Positions 37,881-46,730 of a stretch of DNA of 64,000 nt are shown here, one piece after another. Position 1 is the first letter of the stretch. Each line of letters starts with the position of its first letter. The notes under the pieces were generated by a model. That model was not told where the DNA came from. It saw only the letters and a list, made by a program, of their open reading frames with translations, and ran no database searches. Made by a program: the position numbers and the translations under genes. This DNA is from Mycobacterium lentiflavum (GTDB lineage Bacteria > Actinomycetota > Actinomycetes > Mycobacteriales > Mycobacteriaceae): contig NZ_CP092423.2 of the NCBI RefSeq assembly GCF_022374895.2, positions 62,001-126,000 on the forward strand, given 5' to 3'.

Positions 37881-38708
37881 CTAGCCGCGGGTCGAGACGG
37901 GAGTGCCAGTGCCGCGGACAGCGCCCGTTCGGGTCGACGCCCGGTCCGCCTCCAGAGCTTTGCGCCCGTAGAGGTAGCCCAGTTGCTTGGCGACGAAGGG
38001 AAGGCTGACGATGGGTGCGATCATCCACGGCAGGTTCTCATAGATCAGCACGATCGAGACGTCCCAGAATCCATGGCGTGGGAAGTTGGGAAAGCCGTGG
38101 CGCGCCTCGGCGATGAAGTAGATGAAAAACACCGTCAACATGACCGCCATGGTGAAGAAGGTCCACCACAGCGGACGGATGCGTTTGTCGGGGTCGTTGC
38201 CGGCTTTCCTCAACTTCGACCACGAGTACAGCAGGATGGCGGCGCCGGTTACGACAGCCAATTCCATCGCCCACAACGCTCCGTCGCTGTTGAGATAGCG
38301 CACATCGTTGATGCCGTAGTACCAGATCACCCATCCCCAGCGCTGACCCTGGGTGATGTGCATCTTGCCCATCAGGTCACCGACGAGCCAGATGACCTCC
38401 CACCAGAGCTCACTTGCGGCGCCGGCAATGCAAAACCAGAGCATCTGAAACTCATTGGCTTTTTCCAACTTCGTGCGTGCTTCGCCCGGAGTATCGATCC
38501 ATGACGTGATGAACATGATGAAAACCGGGGTCATAAACAGAAAACAGGCGATCGTGCCGGTCGCGGGCACCATCGGGATCAGCCCCACGCCGACTCCGAT
38601 GATGCTGCCCACCGCGATAGTTGTCGTAAACGCCGCGCACCATGCGTAAGTCCGGACGCGCCGTTTGGCCCATGGTCGGGCGAAATCGTGTTCAAGGGCG
38701 GTTGTCAT
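37881..38708 (-). CDS. Emopamil-binding-protein-like (EXPERA-type) membrane protein
   Basis: A 275-residue membrane protein with about six hydrophobic helices. Residues 135–149 read DVRYLNSDGALWAME, matching the human EBP (delta8-delta7 sterol isomerase) pattern D-x-R-Y-L-x-S-D then M-E that carries a catalytic Glu. Upstream, E100 and E104 (SELWWE) sit where EBP has its HxxxE pair, so the His would be Glu here. The resemblance is from memory of the family, not alignment. It could isomerise or bind a sterol-like substrate. ATG 38708 is eight bases from AGGAGG. Divergent from a methyltransferase gene. Confidence 0.6.
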   Translation of the reverse strand: MTTALEHDFARPWAKRRVRTYAWCAAFTTTIAVGSIIGVGVGLIPMVPATGTIACFLFMTPVFIMFITSWIDTPGEARTKLEKANEFQMLWFCIAGAASELWWEVIWLVGDLMGKMHITQGQRWGWVIWYYGINDVRYLNSDGALWAMELAVVTGAAILLYSWSKLRKAGNDPDKRIRPLWWTFFTMAVMLTVFFIYFIAEARHGFPNFPRHGFWDVSIVLIYENLPWMIAPIVSLPFVAKQLGYLYGRKALEADRASTRTGAVRGTGTPVSTRG

Positions 38709-38882
38709 CACAGCCTCCTGCTGCTGGAGTGAAAAACTTCGTGCGACCCGATAACAGAATCGCCATTCTGGACGCTAGCATCATGATACTGTGGGGCGCA
38801 ATGGTTGTTCTATTGTGGGGCGGGCGCCGCGCTGAGCAAGGCTGAGTCATGGCGACGAAACCATGAAGGGAGTCCGGCGTTG

Positions 38883-39674
38883 ATGACTTATGGACCGCCG
38901 GCGTCAGTCGTGGAGCGGACGCGCAAGTTGTTAGATCCGCAGCGATGTAACGACTTTCGCTTGACCGAGCCGGGCTATATGGATGTTCTTGGTGAGCAGG
39001 TACCGCCGGCGCCACGTATCGTGCACCGATTAATGAACAGCGAGTTCTATACCGGCGGCTACGAGCGCGGCCGCGCCGCGCTGCGACGCCTCGTGGGGCT
39101 CGTCGCTCCGCAGCGCGCCGACGACCGCACACGAATACTGGCCGGGCTTCAGCTAAGACCGGGCGCCGCGGTGATCGACCTGGGTTGCGGGCCGGGTAAT
39201 TTCACTGGCCTGTTCGGCAGTGCCGTGGGCGAGAACGGTTTGGCGGTGGGAGTCGACGCGTCACACCACATGTTGCGGCGTGCCACCATCGACAATGCGG
39301 GCCCCAACGTGGCGTATCTACGTGCCGACGCCCAGAGACTACCCTTTGCCGACCAAAGCGCCGATGCCATCGCATGCCTTATGGCTCTTTATCTCATCGC
39401 GCAACCCTTCAAGGCGCTCGATGAGATTACCCGCGTGCTGCGTCCCAACGGTCGGGTGGTCATCCTCACCAGTCTGGCGCCAGGGGGTACGCGCGGTGAT
39501 GTGCGCAGCCGGGTGGTGGAAGGTGTTAGCGGCTGTCGGATGTTCGGCCGTGATGAAATCGTTAAAGCTTTGCGTCTGAGAGGTTTCGGCGAAGTTGAGC
39601 AACGAACCGGCGGTCTGTCTCAGTTGGTGACCGCTACGCGGCACCTCCTCGGCGGGGGGAAAGACACAAGATGA
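38883..39674 (+). CDS. SAM-dependent methyltransferase (class I)
   Basis: A 263-residue class I methyltransferase. Motif I is VIDLGCGPGNFTG at about residue 97, followed by VGVDASHHML (motif II Asp) and LRADAQRLPFADQSADAIACLMALYLI, then LRPNGRVVI, as in the UbiE/Methyltransf_11 family. The N-terminal 80 residues are extra and may help substrate recognition. I use the ATG at 38883 with GAAGGGAG upstream; the earlier ATG at 38805 is less likely. Substrate unknown. Confidence 0.85.
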   Translation: MTYGPPASVVERTRKLLDPQRCNDFRLTEPGYMDVLGEQVPPAPRIVHRLMNSEFYTGGYERGRAALRRLVGLVAPQRADDRTRILAGLQLRPGAAVIDLGCGPGNFTGLFGSAVGENGLAVGVDASHHMLRRATIDNAGPNVAYLRADAQRLPFADQSADAIACLMALYLIAQPFKALDEITRVLRPNGRVVILTSLAPGGTRGDVRSRVVEGVSGCRMFGRDEIVKALRLRGFGEVEQRTGGLSQLVTATRHLLGGGKDTR

Positions 39675-39957
39675 AGTGACCCCACAGCGCCGCGTTCAGG
39701 CCGCGACTCGGTACTGATGCCAGTGACTGCAGTCGCGTTCATTTCTCCCAGCGGTGTGTGCCGCGCGTGGCATGGCGTGGCCGACACCGATGTCCTTGCT
39801 GTGCCGCAGGGTCGGCCGGTCGTCGTGATGACGCACGGCGTCGGCGGGACGAGGACACCCCGCTTGGTCCACAGCCAGCACGGCGCCCGATCAGAACTGA
39901 GCGCCAAGATCGCGATCTCCTCCACCGCGCCAGTCACGCTGGATGAGAGGTCAGACC

Positions 39958-40356
39958 CTACGGACCTGAGCTGTGAGTGGCATTCGTCAACACCAATGCT
40001 GCTTCGTTGTAAGGGAACAGACGATACAGCCGGGATGGCGGTGTCACGAGGTCAGCGGCCTCGGCCTTACTTACGACCCGCGGGTTGGCCAACGCGATGG
40101 CCTTGCCGCGCTTGCGCAGCACTGTCGGCCCGCCGGCCAATACGTTCTTGAGCCAGTCCGTTTCAGGCCCGTAGCCGATGAGAATAGCGAAGCCGTCCCG
40201 GGTCTTGAAAACCAAAAGGGGCGTTCTGTAGTGCTTACCGGACTTTCTTCCGACATGCTCGAGGGTCCCTAGGCACGGGAGCCACGGTGTGATTGAGCGA
40301 GCCGCCGGATTAGTGACACGACGGTTGAAGTTGGCGACAGCACGAGGGACTCGCAT
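39958..40356 (-). CDS. Deazaflavin-dependent nitroreductase-like protein (Ddn/DUF385)
   Basis: A 132-residue protein of the F420-binding Ddn family. The pattern GTLEHVGRKSGKHYRTPLLVFKTRDGFAILIGYGPETDWLKNVLAGGPTVLRKRG is the family signature, including the RKSGKxRxTPL cofactor segment. Relatives reduce quinones or nitro drugs with F420H2, or act as steroid or fatty-acid reductases. The substrate here is unknown. The 283 bases between this gene and the methyltransferase hold no recognisable gene. Confidence 0.88.
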   Translation of the reverse strand: MRVPRAVANFNRRVTNPAARSITPWLPCLGTLEHVGRKSGKHYRTPLLVFKTRDGFAILIGYGPETDWLKNVLAGGPTVLRKRGKAIALANPRVVSKAEAADLVTPPSRLYRLFPYNEAALVLTNATHSSGP

Positions 40357-40530
40357 GGAGGTCTTTCCTAACAGCGTGACTCGTGATGGCCCAACTCATG
40401 CCGTCGCGGGCACCAAGGCGCTGATGTCCTCGCCTTGAAGGAGTTTCGGCGGACGACATCAGCTGGTGAAGACATGAGTGAATTCCTTTCGGCGAGTGGG
40501 TGAATGAACTTGGGGTGTTTCGCCACAGAC

Positions 40531-41646
40531 TCAGTGGTCGTGGATGATCACCCCGCGGATGTTCCGCCCGGCGAGCATGTCGTCGTAGGCCTCATTGATG
40601 TCGTCGAGCTTGTATTCGGTGGTGACGGTCTCGTCCAGCAACAGCTTGCCGCTGCGATACAGGCTGATCAGCCGCGGGATGTCGGCCCGCGGGTTGGCCT
40701 CGCCGTACAAGCTGCCCAGGAGGCGCTTCTGGAACAGCGTGAACAACGTCAGCGGCAGCGTCGGCGTCACGTCGGACATCGATGCCAAGGCCGTGGCCAC
40801 CACGGCACCGCCCTTCCGTACCGCATTGAGCGCGTCGTTGATCATCGCGCCTTCGAGCACTCCCGGCGTGAGGATGGCCGAGTCGGCCATGACGCCACGC
40901 GTGATCTCGCCGACGAGCTGGGTGGCTTCCTCTAGCGAAGTGGAAAAATGCGTGGCACCGAACTCAAAGGCTTTGTCGCGCTTGCTCGGCTCGATATCGA
41001 CGACGACGATTTGCTCCGCGCCGGCCAGCCGCGCACCCTGGATGGCGCCGCTGCCGATGCCTCCGCAGCCAACCACAACGACGACATCGCCAGGGCTGAC
41101 GTTGGCGGTATTGACGGCCGAGCCCCAACCGGTGGTCACGCCGCAGCCGAGAAGGCACGCGCGCGAAAGCGGCACGTCGTCGTCGATCTTGACCACCGAG
41201 GCTTCCGACAACACACCCCACTGCGCGAAACTGCCGACGCCGGAAAGGGCTCCGATGCCCCGTCCTCTGGCTCGGCGCCGGAAGGTGCCGTCGGCCTGGA
41301 CTCCCGCGAGGATCGTCGCGCCGAAATCGCAGAGGTTCTGCCGGCCCGTGGCGCACCAGCGGCAGCGACCGCATGCCGGCAGGAAGGAGGTAACCACGTG
41401 GTCTCCCACCGCCATATCGCGGACCCCCGGGCCGACCTCCCGAACGACGCCCGCGCCTTCGTGTCCGCCGATCAACGGAAAACTCACGCCGAACATGTCG
41501 CCCGTGCGGATGTGGTGGTCAGAATGGCATAAACCGGTGGCTTCGAACTCGACGAGTAGCTCGCCCTCTTGCGGCGGATCGAGCTCGATCTCTTCGACCG
41601 ACCACTTCTCGTTCAACCCCCACAGCACGGCTCCCTTGGTCTTCAT
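40531..41646 (-). CDS. NDMA-dependent-type zinc alcohol dehydrogenase
   Basis: A 371-residue zinc alcohol dehydrogenase of the nicotinoprotein branch. The start MKTKGAVLWGLNEKWSVEEIELDPP is characteristic of NDMA-dependent (mycofactocin-linked) enzymes such as AdhD. Catalytic zinc ligands are in GLCHSDHH and GGHEGAG; structural zinc cysteines are in CGRCRWCATGRQNLC; the NAD motif is VVGCGGIGSGA. These enzymes hold NAD tightly and pass electrons to mycofactocin, so the physiological acceptor is inferred. It overlaps the ferredoxin gene by four bases. I start at ATG 41646; the upstream frame is spurious. Confidence 0.92.
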   Translation of the reverse strand: MKTKGAVLWGLNEKWSVEEIELDPPQEGELLVEFEATGLCHSDHHIRTGDMFGVSFPLIGGHEGAGVVREVGPGVRDMAVGDHVVTSFLPACGRCRWCATGRQNLCDFGATILAGVQADGTFRRRARGRGIGALSGVGSFAQWGVLSEASVVKIDDDVPLSRACLLGCGVTTGWGSAVNTANVSPGDVVVVVGCGGIGSGAIQGARLAGAEQIVVVDIEPSKRDKAFEFGATHFSTSLEEATQLVGEITRGVMADSAILTPGVLEGAMINDALNAVRKGGAVVATALASMSDVTPTLPLTLFTLFQKRLLGSLYGEANPRADIPRLISLYRSGKLLLDETVTTEYKLDDINEAYDDMLAGRNIRGVIIHDH

Positions 41647-41843
41647 GGCGACTCCTTCACGACGTGAATGGCCCGTTCGGGGCAATTGGCGATTGCGTTG
41701 TGCACCCGGTCTTCCCATTCGGGCGGAATCTTTTCCACGACGACGAACGCGGTCCCTTCGTCGTCGATGTCGAACAGTTCGGGATACGTTGCAAGACAAC
41801 GGCTGTGGCCCTGACACATGTCCCTGTCGACATGAACTCTCAC
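41643..41843 (-). CDS. 3Fe-4S ferredoxin with CxxHxxC motif
   Basis: A 66-residue P450-type ferredoxin. Cysteines 10, 16 and 54 (CQGHSRC and NCPERAI) would bind a 3Fe-4S cluster; the fourth-ligand position is His13. Such ferredoxins donate electrons to mycobacterial P450s, here probably the P450 at 45292. The GTG start lies four bases after the CoA-transferase stop, and the stop overlaps the alcohol dehydrogenase start by four bases, so the three genes form one operon. Confidence 0.93.
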   Translation of the reverse strand: MRVHVDRDMCQGHSRCLATYPELFDIDDEGTAFVVVEKIPPEWEDRVHNAIANCPERAIHVVKESP

Positions 41844-41847
41844 TGTC

Positions 41848-44196
41848 CTAGTCCAATCCGGCTGGTTTGGTCCCGATGACTCCGCCTTCTGTCAGCGCCG
41901 CTATGGACGCGGCGTCCAGGCCGAGCACGTCGCCGAGGATGACGGCGTTGTGCTGCCCCAGCGTCGGTGCCGTCGACCGGTACCACTTGTCGACGCTGCG
42001 GTACTTGAAGGGAATCGCCGGCACGTGATGCGTCCCGGCGATCGGATGGTCGAGGCTTTCGAAGAACCCGCGCGCGGCCAGCTGAGGGTGCATCGATCCG
42101 ATCCTGGCGTCGGCCAAATCCGCGGCCGGTACCCCGCATCCAACGAGTAGCTCGGCCGCGGTCGAGGAGTCGCGGCTGCCGGCCCATTGCTCGAGGTGTT
42201 TGTCGAGCACATCATGTGCCCGGACCCGCCCTTCGTGGGTGTCCAACGATGGGTCGTCAGCCCAATCCGGCTCGCCCAGGGCAGATTTCAGTAGGCGCCA
42301 CTGTTCATCCGTTGCGACCGAAATCGCCAGCCACCGCTCGGTTCCGGCGCATCGGTAGAGCCCTTGCGGGGCGGCGTCACGGCTGCGATTTCCCAGTCGC
42401 GATATCAGGTTGCCGTAGGCGGTGAATTCGACGACCTGCTCGGCGGCCGCGTTGAGCGCCGACTCGACCATGGATACCTCGATGAAGCACCCTCGGCCCG
42501 TCTCGTCGCGTTGCCGAAGCCCTGTGAGCATGGCGAACGCGGCGTGCATGCCCGCCAGCGGGTCACACGGACCGCGGGGGATCCGCGGTTGGTCGTACTC
42601 GTGGCCGGTCACCCACGCCATTCCCGTCATCTGCTCCATCGTTTGCGCGAAACCCACGTTGTTGCGCCACGGCCCGTCGAGCCCGAACGCTGGCATGCGG
42701 ACCATGACTATTCGAGGATTCCGCTCGCTGACGGCCTCCCACGTGATCGCGAAGTTATCGAAGACGCGCGGCGAGAAATTCTCGACCAGGATGTCCGACC
42801 GCTCGACGAGTTCGAACAGCAGCTCCCGCCCCGCCGATGAGGACAGGTCAAGGGTGAGGCCTTGCTTGTTGGTGTTCGTTGCCAGGTACATGCCCGACCG
42901 CTCCCACCACTGCGGTTGATGGGCGAACGCGGCGGCCACCATTCGCGCTCCGTCAGGGCGCTGCGTCGACTCGAGGTGAATGACCTCGGCGCCCAGTGCG
43001 GCGAGAACGTGGGTCGAGGAGGGACCCGCCCACCACGCCGTCGCGTCGAGAATTCGTAGGCCCTCCAGCGGCAGGCGCGGTGCCAGGTCGGTGCCGGTGG
43101 CAATCCTGTTGTGCGCGAGCACTTTTGTCATTTCGCCGAGCGAGGGAGCAACGTCGGTCGGGGCGGGTCGTCGGCCATCGATCCGGTAGGGCGCCAACGG
43201 GTGGGTGAAGCTGCCGTCGGCATACGTGCCCCATACGCCGCGCGCCGCGAACTGAGGGTGGTTCAGCACCGTCTGGCCGTTGTTGACCGGCGAGACGGGG
43301 ATCCGCAGATCGGAGGCCAACGCTACGATCTCGTCCGTGGAACGTCCCGTCGTCCATTCCCGCACGATCTGATTCCACTCCTCTCGGCGTTCCCAGCGCG
43401 TCGTGGCGAGTGCCCACGCTGGGTCGTCGTCGAGCAGGTCCAGCCGGCCGATCATCGCGAGGAACGACTCGAATTGCTGGCGGGTATTCGTGTTGAAGCC
43501 GACCCAGCCGTCCGCGGTCGGTTCGATGGAAGGGATTTCGACCTGGCGGGCAGGTACGTTCAACGGGGGGCGCCCGGCCAGCTCGTGGTAGAGGTCGGCG
43601 AATCCGCCGGCGCTGAGGTGGCAGGCCTCCAACAACGAGCAGTCAATAATCTCCCCTGGCCCGCCGAGTTGAGCCCGACGCAAAGCGCTAAGCGCCCCGA
43701 CGGCGGCATAACTGGCCAACACCCATTCGAAGACTCGACCGCCCGCTTGAATGGGCGGTTGGTCCGGGCGACCTCGCAACGCCAGCGTCCCACTCTCCGC
43801 CTGGATGGTGAACTCCGTTGCGGGCCGGTCGCGGTACGGTCCCGTCATTCCGTACGCAGACAGCGCCACGATCACCAGGTGTGGCGCACGCCGCAGGAGG
43901 GCCTCTCGGTCGAGCGCCCCGGGGCCAAGAGAATCGACGAACACATCGGCGGAAACGATTAGGTCCTCCAGGTCGGGCCGCAAAGTGCCGACGACCGAAC
44001 GCTTACCGGCGTTCAAAAATCTGAACAATGCCTCGGTGCCGCTTCGACCGCCAAAACCTCTGTGGCGGAACGGATCACCGGCTGCAGCCTCTATTTTGAT
44101 GACCTCTGCTCCGAGGTCGGTGAACATCTTGGTGCAGTACGGGCCGGCGATTTCGGTCGCCCACTCGACAACACGCACCCCCCGAAGCGGGTTCAT
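41848..44196 (-). CDS. Tandem double-domain CaiB/BaiF (type III) CoA-transferase
   Basis: A 782-residue protein containing two complete CaiB/BaiF domains. Half 1 (about 1–370) starts LRGVRVVEWATEIAGPYCTKMFTDLGAEVIKIE; half 2 (about 380–770) starts LEGLRILDATAWWAGPSSTHVLAALGAEVIHLE. They move CoA between acids without ATP. Where formyl-CoA transferase has its catalytic Asp, both halves show Glu (SLLEA and SMVES), which needs checking. It is first in the operon with ferredoxin and alcohol dehydrogenase. Its promoter carries the operator at 44362–44382. Confidence 0.92.
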   Translation of the reverse strand: MNPLRGVRVVEWATEIAGPYCTKMFTDLGAEVIKIEAAAGDPFRHRGFGGRSGTEALFRFLNAGKRSVVGTLRPDLEDLIVSADVFVDSLGPGALDREALLRRAPHLVIVALSAYGMTGPYRDRPATEFTIQAESGTLALRGRPDQPPIQAGGRVFEWVLASYAAVGALSALRRAQLGGPGEIIDCSLLEACHLSAGGFADLYHELAGRPPLNVPARQVEIPSIEPTADGWVGFNTNTRQQFESFLAMIGRLDLLDDDPAWALATTRWERREEWNQIVREWTTGRSTDEIVALASDLRIPVSPVNNGQTVLNHPQFAARGVWGTYADGSFTHPLAPYRIDGRRPAPTDVAPSLGEMTKVLAHNRIATGTDLAPRLPLEGLRILDATAWWAGPSSTHVLAALGAEVIHLESTQRPDGARMVAAAFAHQPQWWERSGMYLATNTNKQGLTLDLSSSAGRELLFELVERSDILVENFSPRVFDNFAITWEAVSERNPRIVMVRMPAFGLDGPWRNNVGFAQTMEQMTGMAWVTGHEYDQPRIPRGPCDPLAGMHAAFAMLTGLRQRDETGRGCFIEVSMVESALNAAAEQVVEFTAYGNLISRLGNRSRDAAPQGLYRCAGTERWLAISVATDEQWRLLKSALGEPDWADDPSLDTHEGRVRAHDVLDKHLEQWAGSRDSSTAAELLVGCGVPAADLADARIGSMHPQLAARGFFESLDHPIAGTHHVPAIPFKYRSVDKWYRSTAPTLGQHNAVILGDVLGLDAASIAALTEGGVIGTKPAGLD

Positions 44197-44337
44197 TGAC
44201 TCGCAATTTCTAGCGTCGAGTTTGGTGCAAGTGCGTTAATCGCACCGATGAGCACACACGCCAATGTGAAGTCCTCACGCTCGTGCCGATCGAGCAGGGC
44301 GCTCTGCGTCCGCATGGCTGCGGCCTGGCTGGCAACG

Positions 44338-44382
44338 ACGCTAGTGACGAAAAAGCAGACTTGTCAAGTACGACTCGATAAC
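44338..44382 (-). promoter_or_regulatory. Operator-promoter of the CoA-transferase/ferredoxin/ADH operon
   Basis: Read on the minus strand, GTTATCGAGT-CGT-ACTTGACA occupies 44382–44362. It holds the inverted repeat TCGAGT-N3-ACTTGA and a consensus -35 (TTGACA). A -10-like TAGCGT (44343–44338) follows after 18 bases. The same 21-base pattern recurs at 45157 and 46588, upstream of the two other transcription units of the island. A repressor bound here would cover the -35. Confidence 0.8.
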
Positions 44383-44413
44383 TGTGGCGTCGGGTTGCGC
44401 CCGGCGGACACCG

Positions 44414-45106
44414 CTAGTCAGCCGCGCGCACCCTGGTGGCCCGCTGGGCCCGCCCGGCACGCTTTCCGCGCGACGGCGCGGTCGATGTGCTGACGCCTTT
44501 GGCGAAGATCTTCGAACCCAGTTCGATCTGCGCCCGGATATCCGACTCCTCCGTGCCAAACCAGCGCGGTCCCAGGCTCGTTGTGAAGATGATGAAGTTG
44601 GCCAGCAGCTCGGCCAACAGGTCGGCGTCGACGTCGGTCTTGATCTGCCCGGCGGCTTGATAGTGGCGAACACCCTCGGCAATAACAGCCGTACGGCGCG
44701 CGTGATTGGGTTGCAGTACCCGTACCGAGAAGTCCGGATCCGACAACGCCCGACTGGAAATGTCCCAGCCGGGAACGCCGCTGTTGCGGTCGTCGATCCT
44801 CAGCCGCGCAAAGAACAGCTGCTCCACATACTGCTCGAAACGCGCCGGCAGGGCCGCCACGACTTGCTCCTCGGCCTCACCGACGAGGTCCGCTATCTGT
44901 CGGGCAACAACCTGCTCGAAGATGCCGCGCTTGTCTGCGAAGTAGTGGAACAGCATCGCCTCGGAGCAGTCGGCGCGACGAGCGATCTCCTTCGTCGCCG
45001 CGGCCGCGTATCCCGCCTCGGCAAAGACTTCCGCAGCAGCCTCAAGGAGAGCTCGTTGCTTGCCGTCCTTGTCGCGAACTCGTCGCCGCGCGCCTGTAGT
45101 CATCAC
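44414..45106 (-). CDS. TetR-family regulator, probable repressor of the P450 island
   Basis: A 230-residue TetR protein. The DNA-binding domain has LLEAAAEVFAEAGYAAAATKEIARRADCSEAMLFHYFADKRGIF (about 18–62). The ligand domain is of common TetR type; the tail is basic. It lies between the minus-strand CoA-transferase operon and the plus-strand P450 gene, and three matching operators surround it. This makes it the obvious candidate regulator. Start codon is one of two adjacent ATGs. Confidence 0.9.
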   Translation of the reverse strand: MMTTGARRRVRDKDGKQRALLEAAAEVFAEAGYAAAATKEIARRADCSEAMLFHYFADKRGIFEQVVARQIADLVGEAEEQVVAALPARFEQYVEQLFFARLRIDDRNSGVPGWDISSRALSDPDFSVRVLQPNHARRTAVIAEGVRHYQAAGQIKTDVDADLLAELLANFIIFTTSLGPRWFGTEESDIRAQIELGSKIFAKGVSTSTAPSRGKRAGRAQRATRVRAAD

Positions 45107-45156
45107 CCATAGCTTAGGAGCACGCGCCTTCCGAGCGGAAGCGTGCAGGCGTGCCG

Positions 45157-45200
45157 GTTATCGAGTGCGACTTGACTCCGTGCGGGCGACGACTTACTGT
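45157..45200 (+). promoter_or_regulatory. Operator-promoter of the P450 gene
   Basis: GTTATCGAGT-GCG-ACTTGACT (45157–45177) contains TCGAGT-N3-ACTTGA and a -35 TTGACT. TACTGT (45195–45200) is a good -10, with 17 bases between. It lies in the divergent space between the TetR gene and the P450 gene and may control both. Confidence 0.82.
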
Positions 45201-45291
45201 GCTGCCAAAGCAAATTTCGGCGTGTGCGAGATGACCGCCGGCGTTGTCCCGATCTCGGCCGGTTCGGGCGCGGGCGCGGGAAGGACTATCC

Positions 45292-46518
45292 ATGGTGAGC
45301 AAATCGCCGGAGGAGCACGCAAGGAACCTCGACCTTCGCCACGAAGATTTCAACGACCAAGAATTCCTCTACGAGGTCTACGCGGTGATGCGGGAGAACG
45401 GACCGTTCAGCCACCAGGACGTGCCTTTCCTGGGCCCTACGCCCGGGGGCGCGTGGGTGGCCACCCGCTACGACGACTGTTACGAGATCTTGCGCGACTG
45501 GCGCAGCTTCTCCAGTAAACCCGTTGGCCTGGAAGGCAATCCGATGTCGTTTGGCGACATCGTCATCACCCTGGACCCGCCGCGGCAGCAGCAACTGCGC
45601 AAAGTTCTCAACCCGTATTTTTCTCCGGGACGGATGAAAGATCTAGAGCCCCAGGTACGCGCGGTCACCGACGGGTTGATCGACAACTTCATCGAGTTGG
45701 GACGCGGCGACCTCGCCGATGTCGCTTGGCAACAACCCGGGATTGTGTTCTTCCGGTACCTACTCGGCATGCCCGTGGAGGACGTGCCGCTTTACATCGA
45801 GACGGCCGACCTCGCGATCAACGGTGACAGCGAAGAGGTCAGAAACGGCTCGATGACAAATCTCTACCTGCGCGTGCGCGACGAGATCGACAAGCGTCGT
45901 GCCGAACCGCCGCGCGACGACCTGATCGACGTCCTGCTCGCCGCCGAGATCGACGGCGAAAAATTGAGTTTCGACGACGTTGTCGCGAACGTGATGCTAC
46001 TGGTGCAGGCGGGCCTCGAAACAACCTCTAGTGCAATGTCATTCGCATTCTTCTACCTGGGTACCCATGCATCCGAGCGGGACCGACTGGTCCGCAATGC
46101 CGAGCTGATGCCGACGGCGATCGAGGAATTCATCCGGTTCGCCGGGTCGGTGCACGGACTGCATCGTTCCGTCGCCGAAGACGTCGAGCTGAGCGGACAG
46201 AAGTTCTGTCCTGGTGAGACGGTCGTCGTGAATTATGCGGCCGCCAATCGTGACGCGCGCGAGTTCGACGAGCCGAACAAGTGCATCCTCGAGCGGCAGA
46301 CCAACAGGCACCTCGGATTCGGCGCCGGCGTCCACCGCTGTCTGGGCTCCAATCTCGCCCGACTCGAGTTCCGGGTAGGCGTCGAGCAGACGCTCCATCG
46401 AATACCCGACTACGCCATTCCGCTCGGGGCAAAGGTCGATTTTCACGGGAACTCGGTCACTCGGGGCTACCGCGCGCTGCCCGTCGTGTTCACCCCCGGC
46501 ACCCGCGTCGGCCAATAA
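45292..46518 (+). CDS. Cytochrome P450
   Basis: A 408-residue bacterial class I P450. The haem-binding loop is FGAGVHRCLG, with Cys at about residue 350. The ExxR pair lies in EEFIR. The I-helix oxygen-activation segment reads AGLETTSS. VITLDPPRQQQLRKVLNPYFSP is the conserved C-helix region. Electrons probably come from the ferredoxin encoded at 41643. It likely hydroxylates a hydrophobic substrate as the entry step of the island's pathway. I start at ATG 45292; the frame is open further upstream. Confidence 0.95.
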   Translation: MVSKSPEEHARNLDLRHEDFNDQEFLYEVYAVMRENGPFSHQDVPFLGPTPGGAWVATRYDDCYEILRDWRSFSSKPVGLEGNPMSFGDIVITLDPPRQQQLRKVLNPYFSPGRMKDLEPQVRAVTDGLIDNFIELGRGDLADVAWQQPGIVFFRYLLGMPVEDVPLYIETADLAINGDSEEVRNGSMTNLYLRVRDEIDKRRAEPPRDDLIDVLLAAEIDGEKLSFDDVVANVMLLVQAGLETTSSAMSFAFFYLGTHASERDRLVRNAELMPTAIEEFIRFAGSVHGLHRSVAEDVELSGQKFCPGETVVVNYAAANRDAREFDEPNKCILERQTNRHLGFGAGVHRCLGSNLARLEFRVGVEQTLHRIPDYAIPLGAKVDFHGNSVTRGYRALPVVFTPGTRVGQ

Positions 46519-46587
46519 CGGTGGCGAAGGACCGCCCATATCGGCTGCGGGACAGCACAATACCGCGATCCGACCAGGCCGCGGCAA

Positions 46588-46632
46588 GTTATCAAGTGAC
46601 ACTTGACAGCGCACCGGAGGCGCTCTTAGCAT
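46588..46632 (+). promoter_or_regulatory. Operator-promoter of the amidohydrolase/ALDH/CoA-transferase operon
   Basis: GTTATCAAGT-GAC-ACTTGACA (46588–46608) contains the perfect 15-base palindrome TCAAGTG-A-CACTTGA and a consensus -35 TTGACA. TAGCAT (46627–46632) is a -10 after 18 bases. This is the third copy of the island's operator. Confidence 0.83.
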
Positions 46633-46730
46633 CAGGTCATCCGGTAATCGGTGTCCGTCGTGGGTGAAGCCGGCCACTGCTCGCGTCCCGCGCCCGACAC
46701 GAACCGGTCCTCGAAAGCAAGGAGCAACCC

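Noticed and set aside
39717..40151. Plus-strand frame between methyltransferase and Ddn-like genes
   Set aside because: No family resemblance; half of it is antisense to the Ddn-like gene. A minus-strand frame at 39620–39937 is equally unconvincing.
44384..45112. 242-codon plus-strand frame over the TetR gene
   Set aside because: It is the antisense of a clear TetR regulator and contains no recognisable domain.
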